A stretch of 24,930 bases of DNA from Paramacrobiotus richtersi (GCA_034698045.1 JAQGAU010000685.1:1-24930), one strand, 5' to 3'. Counted from the first letter of the stretch, positions 9,801-20,686 are shown. Notes: a model not told the origin generated them from the sequence alone. Numbers and translations: made by a program.

Positions 9801-12800
9801 ACGTTATGTACACTGCATTACTGGACTACGAATATATCGAAGCCTACCAGCTCATACCTCCGTGGATGCTTCGGCTGCACGTTACAGGTAAGCAATGATA
9901 AAAAGCACACGTCTGCAGCATATATAGAGTAATTGTATCAGATATCGTTCTCGCAAAGGTCATACTGCGACCATGCAGTTGCAGTCGTTACTGCGGCCAA
10001 AACTAGAGATCCTCTCCAATAACCCCATCGTAATCCGCGACATCGATAGTGATACGACTGGATTTTCCACTGTGTTGATTGGCAATCCAACTGACGATTC
10101 GGTGTATTTTCGATCTGAAAAAGGCGGTAGTGGGTGTGTCAATGCACACAAGAGCACTATGATGGAATTTGTGAAAAAAAGCCCTACTTTTCCTACAGTG
10201 ATGAGAATACTTGTCCGCGATTTGGCGTTCTGCAACCAGGAGCGTCAAAACTGGTGTTAATGCGAGCGGCCATTCCTGTTAAAGAAGAGTATTCGAAAAA
10301 CGTGACTTTTGTAATGAATGATAACGAAGAGCTGAAAGAGGTACTCTGTCGTTCAGTTTGTCGCTCCTAAACGAGCGATAATGTCGGAGTAATATGATTT
10401 ATTGCTGTGGTAGGTGTATCTTGTATCAGCATACTACGATCCAGAAATTCGCGTGTCTTTTGCAAGCGACATACATTTCCAAGACACGGCTGTGGGATTG
10501 ACTTCGCGGTTTCCATTTGAAATGTGCAACAACTCGGATTTTCCTATAAGGTTAATAGGATCTCTAGTGCGATGTCTTTGCACAGCGATACAAGCTAGTA
10601 GCAACTTGCATCTGTTTGTAGGGTTGAGTGGTTATTAACCGAAGCTACGCGGGCTCAGTTTCTTGAAGTTGACGAAAAGGATTACGCAACAGCGACATAT
10701 GAGCCCAGGGTAAATCACAGCCGAATCCGTTCCAGTGTTTTGCCCAAGTTTAACTGAAAAGTTTCTAGATATGTCATTTTACATTCCATCCACAAAACGC
10801 AACGGTATACGAAGAAGAAATAATATTCCGCGTCACACCGCTGACTAGTGGTTATCCGTTCGAAACACATCGGGTGCGAGCAACGGGGACTGGAGCCGTT
10901 GGTCACCTTTCGGTAAGCAAGACATGCTAAGTCGGTTGTTGCTAAAAATTGAAAACAATGAACAGGTTTTGGAAATAATTTGTTGCGTACATTTCTGCAG
11001 ATGCCCGATGAAGTTGTAGTACTGGGCAACGTAACCGTGCATGACACGCTGGCTTACACCTTTCCGATCACGAATCCTAATCAGTTCCAAGTCGTTGCGC
11101 ACTTGTTGTTCGAGTTCATCAATCCCGATGGTACAATGGAAAGTGTAGTTTGTCCAGCTGACTATCCGGCCGGCGATCACAACAGTACGTCTGCAGATCA
11201 TTCAGCAACACGTATCGAGCTGACTTTTTGCTGCTCTAGGTGGTCCGGTGCAAGTTAGTCAATACCGATTCGATCTACAAGGAAGAACTGAAGAGCTCTT
11301 AAATTTACGCATTACGCCGACAAGTCCAGGACTGTTGACGTTAATTATATCATCGGTACCTTGTCTGCCATGTAAGTGTTGGTATTTCTGATTGGTCTTA
11401 GTTGTTTGAGCCAAGATGAACGTTTTAGCGAACTTTGCGGAGATTAGGAAAGCAATATGTCAAGTGCAAGTCAACGCCTTTGAGCCAAAATTGCATGTTA
11501 TCGATGTTGTTGGTAGTGGTGCACTGGGCGTTTTTGGAAAACACCGATTGTGGAATTTGCTTGGCATTGAAAGGTAGGTTGAAACTGCGAAACTATAGAA
11601 TGTGCCAAAAGGTACGTCAACATTTATATTCTCAACAATTTAGCATCTTTTTAGGCTTAATCAACTGTTGGCAGAGCCGGTAACCAGTTTTGACTGTCTG
11701 GAGAAGATTCTTGTATATGGGTACTTAAGGGTCCTTAACCATGTTTATTTTGTTCATCTGTGTCTTTGTGAATTATTCAGACCAAACAATATACCGAGGA
11801 TCAAGGATCAGTGCGCCTTGACTTCGATCAATCTCGGCACGTTTGTCACTAAAGAAGCTGCAGTGGCCAAGTTAATGTTCCACAATCCCGGAAAGGTGGC
11901 TTGCGAATGGTATGCATTAGTTTTACTACTTCTGTTTGTGCTGACAAAGACTGTAAGTAAATCATACATATTAATCTCACAAATTGTTTAACCTGCGGCC
12001 TACAGGCGACTGAGGTTCTTGGATGAACTACTGCTGACTATTCCAAAAGGAATACCGCACAACTCCCTACCCGAGGATTACGTACGTTCTTTTTTTACAT
12101 TTTGGTAATCTGCGCAGTACCACAATGCAGTCTCTTGAACAGCAAAACCTCAGAAAATCGAAGCTTATTCAGATCTGGCCAAAAAAAGCTAGCATGTCTC
12201 CCGGATCGACAACTGTTGTATACTTCAAAATTCTGCACGCGGTGCCTGGGAATCACTTGTTGCCGTTATTCTTGGAGATCGACAAAGGAAGGCTGATTTG
12301 CGTATGTATGCATGACCAGATGATTCATCATTCATTCATTTTGTATTGATACTGATCTAATTTAGATCCAGCTGACCTTCTGTACAATTTCACCGGAATG
12401 CGAAGTATTGATAGGATGTGACGATACGATGGAATTTGGTCCAACGGTTGTCACCGACATCCATCCGCGGAAACAGGTGGGCCAGGAGTTTTACAGCACG
12501 TATTTCCGTTTTACAGTGAAATCTGTTAATGTGTCGCAGTATCTGGAGCTCTTCAATCCTTCCAACGTGACGGTATGTTTTCGCTTATCAATTGAAGGAT
12601 CAGACATGTCATCGGGCGCCTTTCATCACGATACGAATCCACACTTTGTTTTGCCTCAAGGATTTCTGTCCGTGCCTGTGACCTTCAAACCCCTAGGCTT
12701 AACCACCTACCATGTAAATCACAGTCTATTGCTCTGATCTAGTTTTGAGCGATCTAGTTCCGTTTCAAAAGACCTGAACCGGTGCTTCTTGTAGGAGCAA

Positions 12801-14760
12801 ATAAATGTTGTTTGCAAAAAAGGGATCGTCCACACCATTCGTGCAACAGGTCGCGGATGTTCGCAAACCGAATACTGCACATTGGCGAATGTTCCGAATA
12901 TGCCTTGCCAAATCCTGCAGGAAACTATTTACAGCGGCCTGTTGATGGCAGAATCCGAGGTAGTTTGCACATTTCTGAACGCCGGTGTGCTATGCGAAGT
13001 ACTTGACAAAAAGCGAAATTAACATTCCAGGTCCTACAATTATCGACCTCAAGGCTGGATTTCCAATGCGCTCCGTTGTTCAGCGTGAAAAGAGAAGTCG
13101 TTTTCTTAACCAACAAGTCACAACGCACCTACCGGTTCAAGTGGATTGTTCGTCAGTCCAACAAGGTAATACAGGTTTAACGCACGGTTGACCTTTCCGT
13201 CAACCCTTTTTTTTCCTTTTTTTGCTGTAATAGTCAGGTTTTACTGCAGCATCTCCGGGTGAATCCCGAAAGTGGCTTAATCAAGCCAGGGAAACGTGCT
13301 CTCATAACTTTAGCACATTTCGCTGGGAACGAAGTGTGCGATTTTGTGGACACCTTAACAATGGAGGTTTGATTCTTTGTAATTCCCACAATCAGTAGAC
13401 TATTTAGATAATACCAGTCCAGCTATTATATTCTGTTGCTTCGTAGTTTGTCGATGACGTGGAGCGGTCCAAGTATCAATCATGGTTAACTGGATGGCTC
13501 GCCGAAATAAAAGAACGCTGTCGAAATTTTACCATCACTGAATCCAATCCGAACGCAAACCAGTGCGTGGCAGATGTCAGTACTCATGTTGCAACAATTC
13601 CGTAATCTGCTGTGTAACATGCGCGCTACCCATACGCATAGGATCTCCAGTACATCGACACATTGGAAAACATTTACTCAGAAGCACAACACAACCTAAA
13701 CGACGGTGACCGCAAGGTTGTGGAGGAAGTTCTCCAGATGCTGCAAAGACGTACCGATGTGCAGATTCCACCACTGAATGAAGCACCTCAAATTCACAAG
13801 ATTCATCTTACGTGTAGCGGGCGAACTCTTGGCCACGAGCTGTTTAGAAAGGCCTTTCCCGGTCAGATGGAAACGTTCGTTTTTGCGGAGAGAGCTCCCG
13901 GTTCGCACACCATTAAGTCCTCTTCTGACATCTACACAGGTACAACAATTTACACTGAAACAAAGTAATTCCGCCATGGAGCTATTCTACTATTAAACTA
14001 CCGTATAATTTGAGGCAGCGGGCACCGCGGCCTTGACGGACCTGAGTTCTACTGAAACGCGCCAGCTGAATTCTGCTACGACTGCCATAGCGGACCGATT
14101 AATCCGATCGCTGTTAGATGATGAAAGTTTTGAAACTGATGTTTCGGAAGTACTGAAACATCCCGTACAGCTTCAGTATGCGGACTTTGTTAACCCAGAC
14201 GAAAACGCTGATAAACGGACATCTCCAGTTCTTGAGGACAGTGCTGAATCTGCGCGTGTCAACGATCGATTTGCCGGTTCACCGTCTAGAAATTCCGATG
14301 AAATCAGCACGAGAAATGACGAAGAACTGTACGAGATTGGTCAAGACGATAGACAAACTGAGAGTATCGCCGGACGGACGCAAAAAGCCGAAATCCTCGC
14401 TGTGTCACCAAGAACAATTGTTCTTCATCGTGAAGCAATGGACGGCGGTGACAAAGGAAAACCAAATCAGACTAAAGTAAATACGAACGTTTTGAAAATT
14501 TTCCATTCGATAACCAAGTAATTTTATTTAGAACGCTGGAAATGCGAATTTGTCGGATATATTCAAGTAAGCCCTTTACAGTCATTCCAGGTAATCAGGC
14601 ATAACGAACGAACTGATTTTTCAGGACCATGGAGTTTGTGCAGACAAGCGATACAGTTATGCATAATCTGTTATGCAGTGTGCTAAACGATATGGAAAAG
14701 CTAAGCTTTGACTCGTTTGGTATTCCGATATTCTTGACAGATGTCGATGCAACCAAATAA
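6896..14760 (+). CDS. CFAP65: Cilia- and flagella-associated protein 65 (ASH/MSP-repeat protein)
   Basis: Axonemal protein of the central-pair and sperm-flagellum group, built of repeated ASH/MSP beta-sandwich domains. I rebuilt 38 exons: 6896-7017, 7112-7250, 7310-7446, 7503-7617, 7688-7805, 7846-7973, 8055-8183, 8254-8362, 8428-8543, 8597-8746, 8819-8956, 9014-9109, 9181-9273, 9391-9459, 9569-9709, 9761-9887, 9959-10103, 10199-10340, 10414-10550, 10622-10709, 10769-10912, 11001-11184, 11240-11371, 11429-11573, 11655-11720, 11781-11909, 12006-12081, 12131-12301, 12366-12476, 12540-12713, 12795-12959, 13031-13165, 13238-13366, 13447-13575, 13651-13939, 14019-14476, 14532-14566, 14625-14760. 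They total 5,247 bases, 1,748 codons before the stop, in phase throughout; vertebrate CFAP65 is about 1,900 residues. Family landmarks as I recall them: FRNWCPGKIY near residue 13, IGTC...TPQHL at about 429-447, IPPWMLRLHVTG at about 632-643, and a C-terminal helical segment. ASH-type strands recur, for example EQVLDFGRVFISEI. An in-frame TGA 18 bases upstream supports the start. Least certain: the 40-bp intron 7806-7845 and the donor at 10103. Confidence 0.88.
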
Positions 14761-14834
14761 GATTTCATTTAATTCAGGAGTTCACAACGCTAATAGTGGC
14801 CAGCAACATGATACATCGTACAAAGAAGAGAACA

Positions 14835-14840
14835 AATAAA
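14835..14840 (+). terminator. CFAP65 polyadenylation signal candidate
   Basis: AATAAA 75 bases after the CFAP65 stop and about 107 bases before the stop of the opposing minus-strand gene, a tight tail-to-tail arrangement. Confidence 0.6.
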
Positions 14841-14946
14841 AAGTTATCCAACAAGGTTATGCATTTCAACAATCCAGCTTACAAGTTAGAATGCGATTTA
14901 CAAAGATTAAACAGTACAACAGTACACCCTTAGTATTACGCCAGAG

Positions 14947-16067
14947 CTATGCTTTCCGGGCAGCTCTTGCGGCCGCAGCACGTTTGTTATTTTGTTCGAT
15001 TCTACGATTTCTGAAGCGTATCCGCGCTATTTCCTGCTTATAAAGATAATAGCAGTATCCAAGGATAACCCCGCAAATAACCAGTACGCCCTTAAATAAA
15101 CAAAGTTGTTAAGAAATATAACAGTGAGCAGGATGTTACTTACCGCTATAATACCAATGACAATCCCAACAATGGCAACCGTCGAAAGGCCGGACGAAGT
15201 CGTCGTCTTAGTCTTAGTAGTCTGTTTTTTCTTCTTCACTGTAGACCAGAATCACCAGGTACAAAATTACACGGGTTCATGGGTGGTACGTCAATAAACA
15301 TCTGGATTACAACATACAGAGCACTGGAGCAACACCTAACCTTTCGTTTTAGCCCCCGCTCGAAGACCCTCGCTGTCCGTAGCGTCCTCGTAGGCATAAT
15401 AGTATTCATCTGCTGCATCTTCCTAGCAGCAACGATCTGTTTACTTGAGGTGTCTGTTATCATTTTAGAGCCTGTATAATTCTAAAGCAGACAACCTACA
15501 CGTTTTTGTCGTAAGGGTGTTGCAGAACAGCAAGGTAGAGGAGAACAGACATCTGCATCTATCAACAGTAGGCCAGTGTCAACAGTGTGACCATGCGTCC
15601 ATCCAGACGTAACGGCGTATGGTAATCGAGCGACGGCGACCGTCCCATCCCAGTTGTACTCCACAACCCAGCACTGACAAATAACCATTCCTTCTCGCTG
15701 TTTGATAGTTGTTACGAGGTCTTCGAAAACTGCGCAGGGTTGCTGGTTTTTGTTGACCATTACATGGGGATCTGGATAAAAAGACGCATATGTAAGTTCG
15801 AAAAACCTTACACACTGGAAGAAAATGTGTTTAATGTTTACAGTGTTATCGTGAAACGTCAATGTAGATTCCACTAAGTTGCTCACCTTTCGTGCCTGCG
15901 AGAAAGTAGAATGTACGGGTCGCAGTAGTTAACAATTGGATATCCAGATGATCAGGCAAGCTAACATTGAAAGCACTTGGGTCACGAAGTACGGGGTTTG
16001 ATTCCCCTGACTGGGTGAGGATCGCTAGGCATAATAGGACCACTACCCGATGTACAGCAACTTCCAT
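14947..16067 (-). CDS. Unrecognised type I single-pass membrane protein
   Basis: Five minus-strand exons (16067-15887, 15771-15500, 15422-15341, 15238-15144, 15090-14947) join in phase (1, 0, 1, 0) across introns of 115, 77, 102 and 53 bp. They give 257 residues. Residues 1-22 form a signal peptide (VVVLLCLAIL core). The extracellular part has six cysteines (73, 92, 94, 136, 141, 142) and a sequon NVS at 34. RQKR at 148-151, ending at the second splice junction, matches the furin consensus. An acidic Tyr-rich stretch (EDAADEYYYAYED) and a Lys/Thr-rich stalk follow. A hydrophobic helix at about 196-225 leads into a strongly basic cytoplasmic tail ending AAAARAARKA. I do not recognise the family. 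The order signal, Cys domain, cleavage site, stalk, membrane and tail suggests a surface receptor or shed ligand. The start has a good Kozak context; an upstream out-of-frame ATG at 16079 is an alternative but gives no signal peptide. It is head to head with the four-helix gene at 16678. Confidence 0.72.
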
Positions 16068-16677
16068 TACGGAAAGCCATTACAAAGGTCCAGATTTCGA
16101 GTCTTAAGTGACAAAAGAACAATATTATGCTGGTACAGGGCCGTCGGATTAGTAAGTGCTGTGGACGATAAAAAAAATAATCAGTCGCTTTTGAAGAGTG
16201 TCGCAAAATATGTCCCTTCGAATTGATTTAGGGCGGGAACACGGCTGGCATCCATTTTTCATTAACCTAATCCCGTTGAAATATTAGAAATAATGTTTGA
16301 AATTGATGTGAACCTCCTATTTCGTGCAACAACAACACCTTCTGCATTACCCGATCGCAGATGGCGACTTTTTTACGTATCCAAGTGATGTGGATGGCTG
16401 TGTGTATTGCACTGTATTCGATAGTTTCGATTAACATTGATGGCCAGGCTGTCGCGTTCACCGTTCTCACTTCTCAATTTCTGTAGTATTTACTTGCTGA
16501 AATCGCGGCGAAATGAAGAAGTTGGCTTAGATGCTAGGCTTTGCTAGCTAGGCTTAGCTAAGTATTTTCCGGAAAGCTGATCATTGCACATGCATTTAGA
16601 AGGGCTGAGATAACCAATAAAAAAGCCAAGCCTGACGTTCCTGTTGTTTAATTAAGCGGAAATGTACAGGAAAAACG
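16068..16677. promoter_or_regulatory. Shared upstream region of two divergent membrane-protein genes
   Basis: About 610 bases separate the start codons of two divergently transcribed genes, both for membrane proteins I do not recognise. The spacing would allow a bidirectional promoter. I see no clear TATA box. Around 16520-16565 a ctaggct/gctagct motif recurs. A short plus-strand frame at 16361-16486 lies inside. Confidence 0.4.
16361..16486 (+). CDS. Possible small signal-peptide-bearing ORF
   Basis: An ATG directly after a splice-acceptor-like ttacccgatcgcag starts a 41-codon frame. Its N-terminus looks like a secretion signal: MATFLRIQ, then a hydrophobic core with WMAVCIALYSIV. It ends at TAG. 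It could be a tiny secreted peptide, the first coding exon of a longer gene, an upstream ORF of the four-helix gene, or chance. No partner exon was identified. Confidence 0.25.
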   Translation: MATFLRIQVMWMAVCIALYSIVSINIDGQAVAFTVLTSQFL

Positions 16678-17538
16678 ATGAAGATCCTATTGGGAATGAG
16701 AGAGAAGTTTGTTCGGAGTGCGCTGGGAATTTTTTCGGTTGCATCAATCGTAAGCTGTAGTGTCGAATAGTGAACTCATTACGTAATACCACCCCCCTGT
16801 TTGTGTTTTTGTGCAGGTGTTCGTGTTGTGCGCTATGATTTCGTTAGAGATCGGCAAGGGAATATACGTGCGCAAACATCCAGACCAGCTGCAAGGAGGT
16901 CACAGTATGAAAGAACTACAGCCACACTGGGGAAATAGCTTTGTATTCCATGAAGTGGTGACCATCGTGGCTTCCTTCGTTCTTCCCGTCTTTTTTATCA
17001 TGACAGCCCAGCAGCTCTACCAAGTATTCTCCATTAATGCCTCAACGCTTAAAGTGTTCGTAAGATTGATCTTGCTGGCCTGATTCATACTATCAGCTAG
17101 CGATGAACAACATGTGTTTTTGAACCACAGATCTGTGTCAATTCCTTAATATGGATGACCTTGTTGACGGCATCATCGGCGAGGTTCATCGAGCGAATGA
17201 TCCCTGATCCGGAGTACCAGTACCGTATCTTGCGTAACACGTCAGTTTTCATCAGTGAACGTGCAAAAGATTTTTCGAACGTCGACCAGTGGAATGCTTT
17301 CGTCACTTCGGTGGTATGACCTTTTGTATCGGTGAACTGTTAAATGCTTTCGTAAGATTTACCAGATTTACAGAGTTTGGCCTCCTGTTTGTACGAAACT
17401 ACGGGTAACGTTATGACGCATTGTCCCTGTTTCCAGGTGTTCGGAATGTTGAGTTCAGGCTGTTTGGCAGTTTTAGCCATTCTTTGCATTTTGGATCTTA
17501 CTGGAGTGATCGAGCTCCAGTACAAACTGAACGAATAA
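16678..17538 (+). CDS. Unrecognised four-helix membrane protein
   Basis: Four exons (16678-16749, 16817-17059, 17131-17313, 17437-17538) are joined by three phase-0 introns of 67, 71 and 123 bp and give 199 residues. Four hydrophobic segments are visible at about 13-33 (GIFSVASIVFVLCAMISLEI), 68-92, 103-122 and 161-186. The third junction joins the hydrophobic stretch before helix 4 without a break, which supports the model. Between helices 3 and 4 lies a 40-residue hydrophilic loop (ERMIPDPEYQYRILRNTS) with a sequon; a second sequon, NAS, follows helix 2. Short ends and four helices recall MARVEL, claudin or tetraspanin-like topology, but I see neither the claudin W-GLW-C-C signature nor the tetraspanin CCG motif. 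I do not recognise the family. An alternative ATG at 16662 in another frame has no membrane helix. Confidence 0.68.
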
Positions 17539-17603
17539 CCGTTCAGTAACAGTTTTGGCACGATTGCGCAGTTCAGTACGAGAACACGAAAAACAAGGCA
17601 AGT

Positions 17604-17609
17604 TTTATT
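17604..17609 (-). terminator. Polyadenylation signal candidate for the basic secreted peptide gene
   Basis: AATAAA on the minus strand about 250 bases downstream of the stop at 17860. It sits close to the end of the convergent four-helix gene (17538). Assigned by position. Confidence 0.35.
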
Positions 17610-17859
17610 AGTAACTTAGTAGCTCACAAGTTTTAAAGGGGCTAGTTTCAGTTTTCAAGAATTGCCCGCTCCTGACTTATCTTTCGAATCCGAAGGATGT
17701 ACCGTAACACATAATTAGATTAACAGTACCATTAATTCAAAGAGTGGTGCTGGTGCGGTTAAAAAAGCTTCCAAAGCATGTTGAAAGAGAGCTAAAGAAG
17801 TTCCTGTTTCATATGATAGTATCGTCTTTGGTGATAGTTAAAGCGAAACAGACCCAAAT

Positions 17860-18205
17860 TCAGTGGCAGTAGCGGCAGTGTGGGTCAATTGTTTGCTTTT
17901 GCTTCTTTTTAGGATCGAAGCTCTTTAAGCCGCTTTGAGCTGGATTGACGGAGGTCGCATTTTTTTTCAGGGGATGCTTCAGAGGCTTGGTTGAATCTGT
18001 TGACCAAAGCCCAATATGAACTGACTGCGCTATTCAACATACTGTACACGCAACCATGGATTGACTTACTTTTTGGTACTGCTGGTTTTGTTGAGTTCCG
18101 CTTATCCAGCTTGACAACTTTTCCTGGAACTGCACTGACGAAATCCTCAGTGAGAAGACTGCAGAGAAATAAACCGACGATCAGTAACATCCATAAACAA
18201 TTCAT
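17860..18205 (-). CDS. Secreted basic 90-residue peptide, unrecognised
   Basis: Two exons, 18205-18070 and 17996-17860, are joined across a 73-bp phase-1 intron with a consensus donor (GTAAGT). The product opens with a signal peptide (MNCLWMLLIVGLFLCSLL), with cleavage likely near VSA at residue 25. The mature part is strongly basic and Pro/Thr/Asn-rich. A KRNSTKPAVPK segment (35-45) is followed directly by KNSTKPLKHPLK (45-56), so the NSTKP unit repeats across the splice junction, which favours the splice. Three N-glycosylation sequons are present (NST, NST, NAT). It ends in a small Cys motif, DPHCRYCH. LDKR at 33-36 could be a processing site. If the intron is kept, the frame ends at 17909 with an unrelated tail. 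I do not know the family; it could be a peptide precursor or matrix component. Confidence 0.58.
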
Positions 18206-18847
18206 TGTGCAGATTTGTGTGTTTAGGCGAAGATCTTTACACCAGGGAATAAACTGAAACAAGCACTTCTGCTGTTCTTAACTGGTCTTGGCGCGCATTT
18301 AAATACGTATTACAGCAGAATATACATGCAAGCAGAACGACAAAAAGAAAAATTTTCCGTGTTTTGCGAAAACCGGAATTTGTCTTCAGGCCGGGTATGT
18401 AAACCTGTTTTTGCGCAGTTGTTCTCTCATAAAATAGCGGTATCCGCATTTAAACGAGTACGAGTACCAAGAATGTCGCATGACTGCAACGATCGCATGG
18501 CCTCGACAGGTACATATGTGCATGTACCGTTAGTATCATTGCAAAGTGCCGGCTAGCGCACCGAGGAGATCGTCACCTGTTTATGAGCCAACATTCTGTT
18601 GTGGCGGTTAGAACTATTGGTTTACTTTCACAGATCTCTAGCGGCCCAAGTTTTTGCAGTTCACTACATAGGCGGATCGAATGATTTCAAACCACACAAC
18701 ACGTTAACCAGTAATTAATATTTTCCAAGTCTGTCATTGAGAAGCTGCAAACCGTCTGGAAAGCGACCCATTCGAGAGAACCATGAAAGCGCAGTTTATC
18801 TGTATCCAGTTAGATCACTAGTATCAAAAAAGCACACAGTTCAACGA
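18206..18847. other. Gap between peptide and transporter genes
   Basis: No supported gene. A minus frame at 18449-18237 is open for 70 codons from an ATG and has one hydrophobic stretch (IFLFVVLLACIFCC), but nothing splices it to a product. The promoter of the peptide gene and the 3' untranslated region of the transporter gene should lie here. I saw no AATAAA on the minus strand in the first 150 bases after the transporter stop. Confidence 0.4.
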
Positions 18848-20686
18848 TTAACGACTAATTAGAATCCTCGTTAGATCCTCCGATATCCTTCTCAATCGCG
18901 CATCCCGTGCCGATAGTGCCGGAGGAAGTTCCGTCACAACGTCTTCACCATAGTCAACGTTGTCAGTCTCTTTTGCTTTGGTCTCGGTCTCTTTTGCTCC
19001 AAAGTCCACAGAGAGCGGAGTATACTCCTGCAGACCGTTCTTAACCTCCCTCTCCTTCTGCGAAGGCGTTAGGCGGCTCCCCGTTCGTTGATTACAGTAT
19101 ACCATGACCCCGGTAGCAATCAGAACGACAGATGCCGTAACCAGCAACTGAAGTACAAAGCCGGTCCAGGGCCCTATTGCCGAGTGCTTATCCTGCGCGG
19201 TAACTTGTAGTACCTCTCCGGCTACGGCGGTTAGTACGCCTACGCCGGCGTAGTGGCAGAACTTGAGAAGTCCTAACGCACTACCCACATATGCGGGAAT
19301 AACCACCAAGGCCACACTGGACCACAGGGTCGGGCCGAATATTGTATATCCGAATCCGACGAGGATTGTTAATAACCAAGCTGGAAAGTTGGCAATAATT
19401 GTCAGGAGAAGGAACGCCAGGAACAGGAGGCCGGCTGCGGCTAAAAACCAGTTCTCGCGACGGCCGTACCGATCTGTCAGCCAGCCGAATAGTATAGAGA
19501 ACAGGGCAATGTCGTAAACTATTCCCACAATGTAGCTGGCATCCGATTCTGAGTATCCGTAGGCTTGCTGCAACAAATATAAGCATCTAAATGGACGTTT
19601 AATCATTATTTGCCTAAGCTTTACTTTTTTGCAACAGCATTGCTGGCTAATTGATTTAAGTAATTCTCAGGTTAAAATATTGGAATTGTTGATGTTACTT
19701 CTGTATTAGTTAGTGTAAAATGTTGAATGTAAGAGTTCAGACTTCGCAACTTGCCGCTATAAAGTTGGGTCCATTAGCCGTAAATGTCGATACCGTCCCG
19801 TAGTAGAACGGCACCATGACAGCAAAACACCAGAACAACGCGTCGAGACTTTTGAAAAAACTCCAAACGACTCCAGCGGAAATATTTGGGGGCGAAGTGT
19901 TAACCATCGCAGCTCCGCGCTCATCCAGGAAAGACATGACAATCAGGGATATGCTGGCCAGCACCAGTAAGCCATAGCCAATCCACAAACAGGGATGTAG
20001 ACCAATCGCAGGTAACAGCGCCCCGATGACAAGGTAGGATGTGGCACTGCCTAGTCTACCGCAAAATATATGAATGGAGTAAGCAACCGCCAGCTCCTTG
20101 TACAAAAACCACGAAGCTTTGACCCGGTGGCAGATAACCGCTGTGGCACCCAGTGCTACACCGGCAACAATGTTCCCGATGACCATGGTCGTGAAGACGG
20201 CTGGGGCGTCGTGGAAGTATGTGCCACCAACAAACAGGGACCTGCAACAAGAGAGATCTCCCTTCAATAACTCTTTAGCTATTAATTTTGACAGAAGCTG
20301 TTTTGTACTCTGTACCAGTACATGGAACTACAGATAACAATATACAAGACAGGCGTTCAGAGACTGACAAAACGCAAGTATCCATGCATTCGTAGTTACC
20401 CGCCGATGAGCAAGAGAGCCGCGCTCCCCCACAAAGCGTACTTGCAGCCATAGCGGTCGACAATGAGGCCCGCACAGAAGGCTCCAACGGCCGAAGCCCA
20501 CATGTTGGCGGAATACAGCAAGTTGAACTGCTTGACGCTGAGGGAAGCGCACTTGTCAGTCTTATCTTTACAGGCTTCGGCCGTTCCCGTTAGACGCTGC
20601 ACCAAGATACCCGGTTCCTCGGTAAAAAAATCGGTAGTAAATCCGACAAGACTGCAGCAGATTAAAATCCACCATCTCACGTCCAT
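18848..20686 (-). CDS. Major facilitator superfamily transporter, MFSD1-like
   Basis: Three exons (20686-20400, 20241-19743, 19567-18848) join in phase across introns of 158 and 175 bp and give 501 residues, against about 465 for human MFSD1. The protein starts almost at helix 1 (MDVRWWILICCSLVGF). It carries the MFS motif-A signature twice, GLIVDRYGCKYALWG after helix 2 and GWLTDRYGRR after helix 8, and twelve hydrophobic segments are plausible. The N-terminal half aligns by eye with MFSD1 landmarks: EEPGILV for DNPAALQ, FNLLYS for FMLLYA, LLIGG near helix 3. The cytoplasmic tail is long, acidic and Glu/Thr-rich (KETETKAKETDN). MFSD1 is a lysosomal transporter, reported to export dipeptides; the substrate here is inferred. 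I chose the ATG at 20686 for its strong context and fit. The frame is open upstream to 20836 without another ATG, so an extra 5' exon carrying a lysosomal sorting motif is possible. Confidence 0.78.

Noticed and set aside
15579-15815. Other acceptor (after 15816) for the second exon of the type I membrane gene
   Set aside because: Gives an Arg-rich frame that ends before the membrane helix. The acceptor before 15771 continues through the remaining exons in phase.
18237-18449. Minus frame with a hydrophobic stretch upstream of the peptide gene
   Set aside because: The hydrophobic segment is internal and short and the frame has no splice partner. Likely 5' flank.
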